DNA of 64,000 bases, taken from assembly GCF_021728295.1 (NCBI RefSeq), contig NZ_JAKJXE010000020.1, positions 1-64,000 of the forward strand. The letters are read 5' to 3'. This document shows positions 61,873-64,000 of this stretch, piece by piece. The notes beneath the pieces were generated by a model, which was not told where the DNA came from, did not search any database, and worked only from the letters and a program-made list of their open reading frames with translations. Numbering within the stretch: position 1 is the stretch's first letter; every line of letters starts with the position of its first letter. The position numbers and the translations under genes were made by a program. This stretch comes from Pseudomonas petrae. Its GTDB lineage: Bacteria; Pseudomonadota; Gammaproteobacteria; Pseudomonadales; Pseudomonadaceae.

Positions 61873-61971
61873 TCGGTGGTGCGGCCTCATGGCCATTTTC
61901 TTGCCTATCCGACTAAACGCGGATAAAGCGATGCCAAAGGGCGTGGTTGCGCCCCCAGGCATGTTTTTGAA

Positions 61972-63573
61972 TTATTCGGCGATGCTGACGCCCGAGAAGT
62001 TGTTGCGGTTGAACGGGCTCACCAGGAAACCCTGCACTTCCTTACGCAGCGGCTGGATCACCGTCGAGTGGGCAATCGGCGTAATGGGCACTTGTTCTTT
62101 CAGGTAATGCTGAGCCTGTTTGTACAGCGCGATGCGCTGGTCCTTGTCCGTGTTCGAGACAGCAGCCTTGACCAGCGCGTCGTATTTTTCGTCGCACCAC
62201 ATGGAGTAATTGTTGCCGCCGATGGACGCGCAGCTGTACAGCGTGCCCATCCAGTTGTCGGGGTCGCCGTTGTCACCGGTCCAGCCGATCAGCGAAATAT
62301 CATGCTCGCCGTTCTTGCTGCGCTTGAGGTATTCGCCCCACTCGTAACTGACGATGGTCGCCTTGATGCCCACCTTGGCCCAGTCGGCCTGAAGCATCTG
62401 CGCCATGAGCTTGGCGTTGGGGTTGTAGGGGCGCTGGACAGGCATGGCCCAGAGGGTCAGTTCGGTGCCTTCCTTGACGCCGGCGGCGCGCAGCAACTCG
62501 CGGGCTTTTTCCGGGTTGTAGGGCGCGTCCTTGACCGTGTCGTCGTAGGACCACTGCGTCGGTGGCATGGAGTTCTGGGCCAGTTGCCCTGCGCCTTGAT
62601 ACACCGCGGCGATGATTGCTTTTTTATCCACCGCCATGTCCAGCGCCTGGCGAACCTGCAAGTTGTCCAGCGGGGCGTGGCGCACGTTGTAGGAGATGTA
62701 ACCGAGGTTGAAGCCGGGCTTTTTGATCACCTGCAGGTCTTTGTCCGCCTCGATCGATTCAACGTCCGCCGGGCGCGGATTCAACGTCACCTGACACTCG
62801 TCCTTTTTAAGTTTTTGAATGCGTACCGAAGCATCTGTATTGATCGCAAAGATCAACTGATCAATCTTGACGCGACTCGGGTCCCAGAACGCTTTGTTTT
62901 TCACGTAGCGAATCTGCGAATCTTTTTGATATCGCTGAAACACAAACGGGCCAGTGCCAATGGGCGCCTGGTTAATATCGCGCACATCACCGGAGGCCAT
63001 CAGTTTGTCAGCGTATTCAGCCGACAGAATTGACGCGAAGTTCATGGAAACGTTCTGGATGAATGCCGCGTCAACTTTGTTGAGTGTGAACACGACAGTC
63101 ATCGGGTCGGTCTTTTCCACCGACTTGATGTTCTTGTCCAGGCCCATGCTGGTGAAGAACGGGAACTCCGTCGGATAGGCAACGCGGAAAGGATGGTCCT
63201 TGTGCAGCATGCGATTGAACGTGAACAGCACGTCGTCGGCATTGAAATCGCGCGTAGGCGTGAAGGTTTTGTTGCTGTGGAATTTGACGCCTTCGCGCAG
63301 ATGGAACGTGTAGGTCAGGTTGTCAGGGGCGATGTCCCAGCTTGTGGCGAGAGCGGGTACCACGCTGGTCTCGCCGCGTGCGAACTCGGCGAGACGGTTG
63401 TAGATCGGCTCGGCGGCATCGTTGTCAGTGCCGGAGGTGTACTGACCGATATCAAACCCGGCCGGGCTGCCTTCCGAACAGAAGACCAGGCTTTTGCTGG
63501 CGGCCTGGACAACCGGCGTCATAGCCAGAAGGCCAGCGGCAATAAGTGATGGCATAACGATATTCGAACGCAT
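61972..63573 (-). CDS. dppA: Dipeptide-binding protein paralogue (DppA type)
   Basis: A second 533-residue family-5 binding protein with signal peptide (MRSNIVMPSLIAAGLLAMTP ... VQAAS) and mature start KSLVFCSEGSPAGFDIGQYT. It is clearly related to the copy near dppB but diverged throughout, so it probably has different ligand range. ATG 63573 has AAGGAA 6 bp upstream; longer frame to 63672 is unsupported. Corresponds in position to dppA3 of P. aeruginosa. Confidence 0.9.
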   Translation of the reverse strand: MRSNIVMPSLIAAGLLAMTPVVQAASKSLVFCSEGSPAGFDIGQYTSGTDNDAAEPIYNRLAEFARGETSVVPALATSWDIAPDNLTYTFHLREGVKFHSNKTFTPTRDFNADDVLFTFNRMLHKDHPFRVAYPTEFPFFTSMGLDKNIKSVEKTDPMTVVFTLNKVDAAFIQNVSMNFASILSAEYADKLMASGDVRDINQAPIGTGPFVFQRYQKDSQIRYVKNKAFWDPSRVKIDQLIFAINTDASVRIQKLKKDECQVTLNPRPADVESIEADKDLQVIKKPGFNLGYISYNVRHAPLDNLQVRQALDMAVDKKAIIAAVYQGAGQLAQNSMPPTQWSYDDTVKDAPYNPEKARELLRAAGVKEGTELTLWAMPVQRPYNPNAKLMAQMLQADWAKVGIKATIVSYEWGEYLKRSKNGEHDISLIGWTGDNGDPDNWMGTLYSCASIGGNNYSMWCDEKYDALVKAAVSNTDKDQRIALYKQAQHYLKEQVPITPIAHSTVIQPLRKEVQGFLVSPFNRNNFSGVSIAE

Positions 63574-63909
63574 GATATTCCTTATCGTGAGAGGCGCATT
63601 AGATGCGAATGCCTGCGCGATCCATCGCAATCGTTTGCGCAAATGGAGAGTCAACGCCCGGATACATCTCACTGTTCAAGATAAACAACGGACAGAATTT
63701 GCGGCTCGTCAGAAGGTATGTCTCTGGCGCCACACAGTCCATGGTTACGCGTGCTTCAAAGTCTGTAGGAAAAGTGCTTATCGTTAGTAGGCACCGACTG
63801 TAATCAAGTCGCTACTCATCTAACGATAGTCATTTTCATTTAACAATCGTGCATAACAACGCGGTCGCGTTGCCCTTGGGCAACGCGATCGAGTGGTCAT
63901 CTGGAAGTA
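63574..63909. other. Promoter region upstream of dppA paralogue
   Basis: A 336-bp gap without a supported gene. It holds the start region for the minus-strand gene at 63573, and the AT-rich stretch 63815-63860 could carry regulatory sites; an imperfect GTTGCCC...GGGCAACG inverted repeat lies around 63867-63883. Confidence 0.45.
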
Positions 63910-64000
63910 TTACTTGCCGCTGACGCTGACGCCGTAGAACGAGTTCAGACCGAACGGGCTGATCTTGAAGTCCTGAACTTCTTTGCGCATCGGCTGATAA
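63910..64000 (-). CDS. Partial third DppA-type binding protein (C-terminus)
   Basis: The minus strand encodes the last 29 codons, YQPMRKEVQDFKISPFGLNS then FYGVSVSGK and a stop at 63912-63910. The matching C-termini of the two upstream paralogues (LRKEVQGFLVSPFNRNNFSG; MRNNVEGYHISPLTTNNF) show it is another family-5 binding protein. The remainder lies beyond the window edge. Confidence 0.85.
   Translation of the reverse strand, partial: YQPMRKEVQDFKISPFGLNSFYGVSVSGK

Overview
The window is a stretch of Pseudomonas chromosome, probably from the fluorescens/syringae lineage. Three things point there: gene neighbourhoods (recC-recB-recD; speC, Sel1 protein, piuC, piuA and a PepSY-flavodoxin reductase; dppA, OprD porin, dppA, dppBCDF), repeated extragenic palindromes of the type GTAGGAGCGCGCTTGCCCGC, and generally GC-rich codon use. 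Everything was read from the sequence alone; no database search was run.

Layout. 1-9.4 kb: recC, recB and recD, overlapping start to stop, encode the RecBCD helicase-nuclease. 9.4-14.0 kb: a minus-strand cluster with a fused amino-acid ABC permease/ATPase, its periplasmic binding protein, a 2-oxoglutarate/Fe(II) oxygenase and a TIM-barrel isomerase. 14.4-26.9 kb: an AT-richer integrated island. 26.9-32 kb: a LysR regulator divergent from an MFS transporter, mmsA and mmsB (valine/3-hydroxyisobutyrate catabolism), then an array of palindromic repeats. 32.4-42.5 kb: an argininosuccinate lyase paralogue, a TauE/SafE permease, mdaB, two LysR genes, an EamA exporter, ggt and prfC. 42.8-46.3 kb: an OpuC/OsmU-type osmoprotectant ABC transporter. 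46.8-54.6 kb: ornithine decarboxylase and an iron-uptake cluster. 54.8-64 kb: a minus-strand dipeptide-uptake operon with three binding proteins (one cut by the window edge) and an OprD-family porin.

The island (about 14,402-27,072) carries a tyrosine integrase at its left end and sits in the 3' end of the lysR gene. A 136-bp direct repeat of that 3' end flanks it, identical over 74 bp, so the intact LysR now ends in island-supplied codons. Phased TGTCACAAGT repeats lie at both ends and look like integrase arm sites. The cargo is an AIPR-family protein with a PD-(D/E)XK-like N-terminus (probable phage defence), a two-TM membrane protein, several tiny membrane or zinc-ribbon proteins, an orphan receiver domain, a second short tyrosine recombinase, a decayed lipoprotein gene, and a minus-strand block of unknown genes.

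The minus-strand block is the most unusual part. A near-consensus sigma-70 promoter (TTGACA, 17 bp, TAAAAT) drives a leader of about 300 nt that has no convincing gene. The leader ends in an intrinsic terminator just upstream of two unannotated CxxC/CxxxC mini-proteins, one of them starting with TTG. Within the leader, a perfect 7-bp stem presents a UCCUCCUU loop complementary to the strong Shine-Dalgarno sequences of the genes downstream. This could be an attenuated leader or small RNA that controls translation of the island's own genes, a testable and, as far as I can tell, undescribed arrangement.
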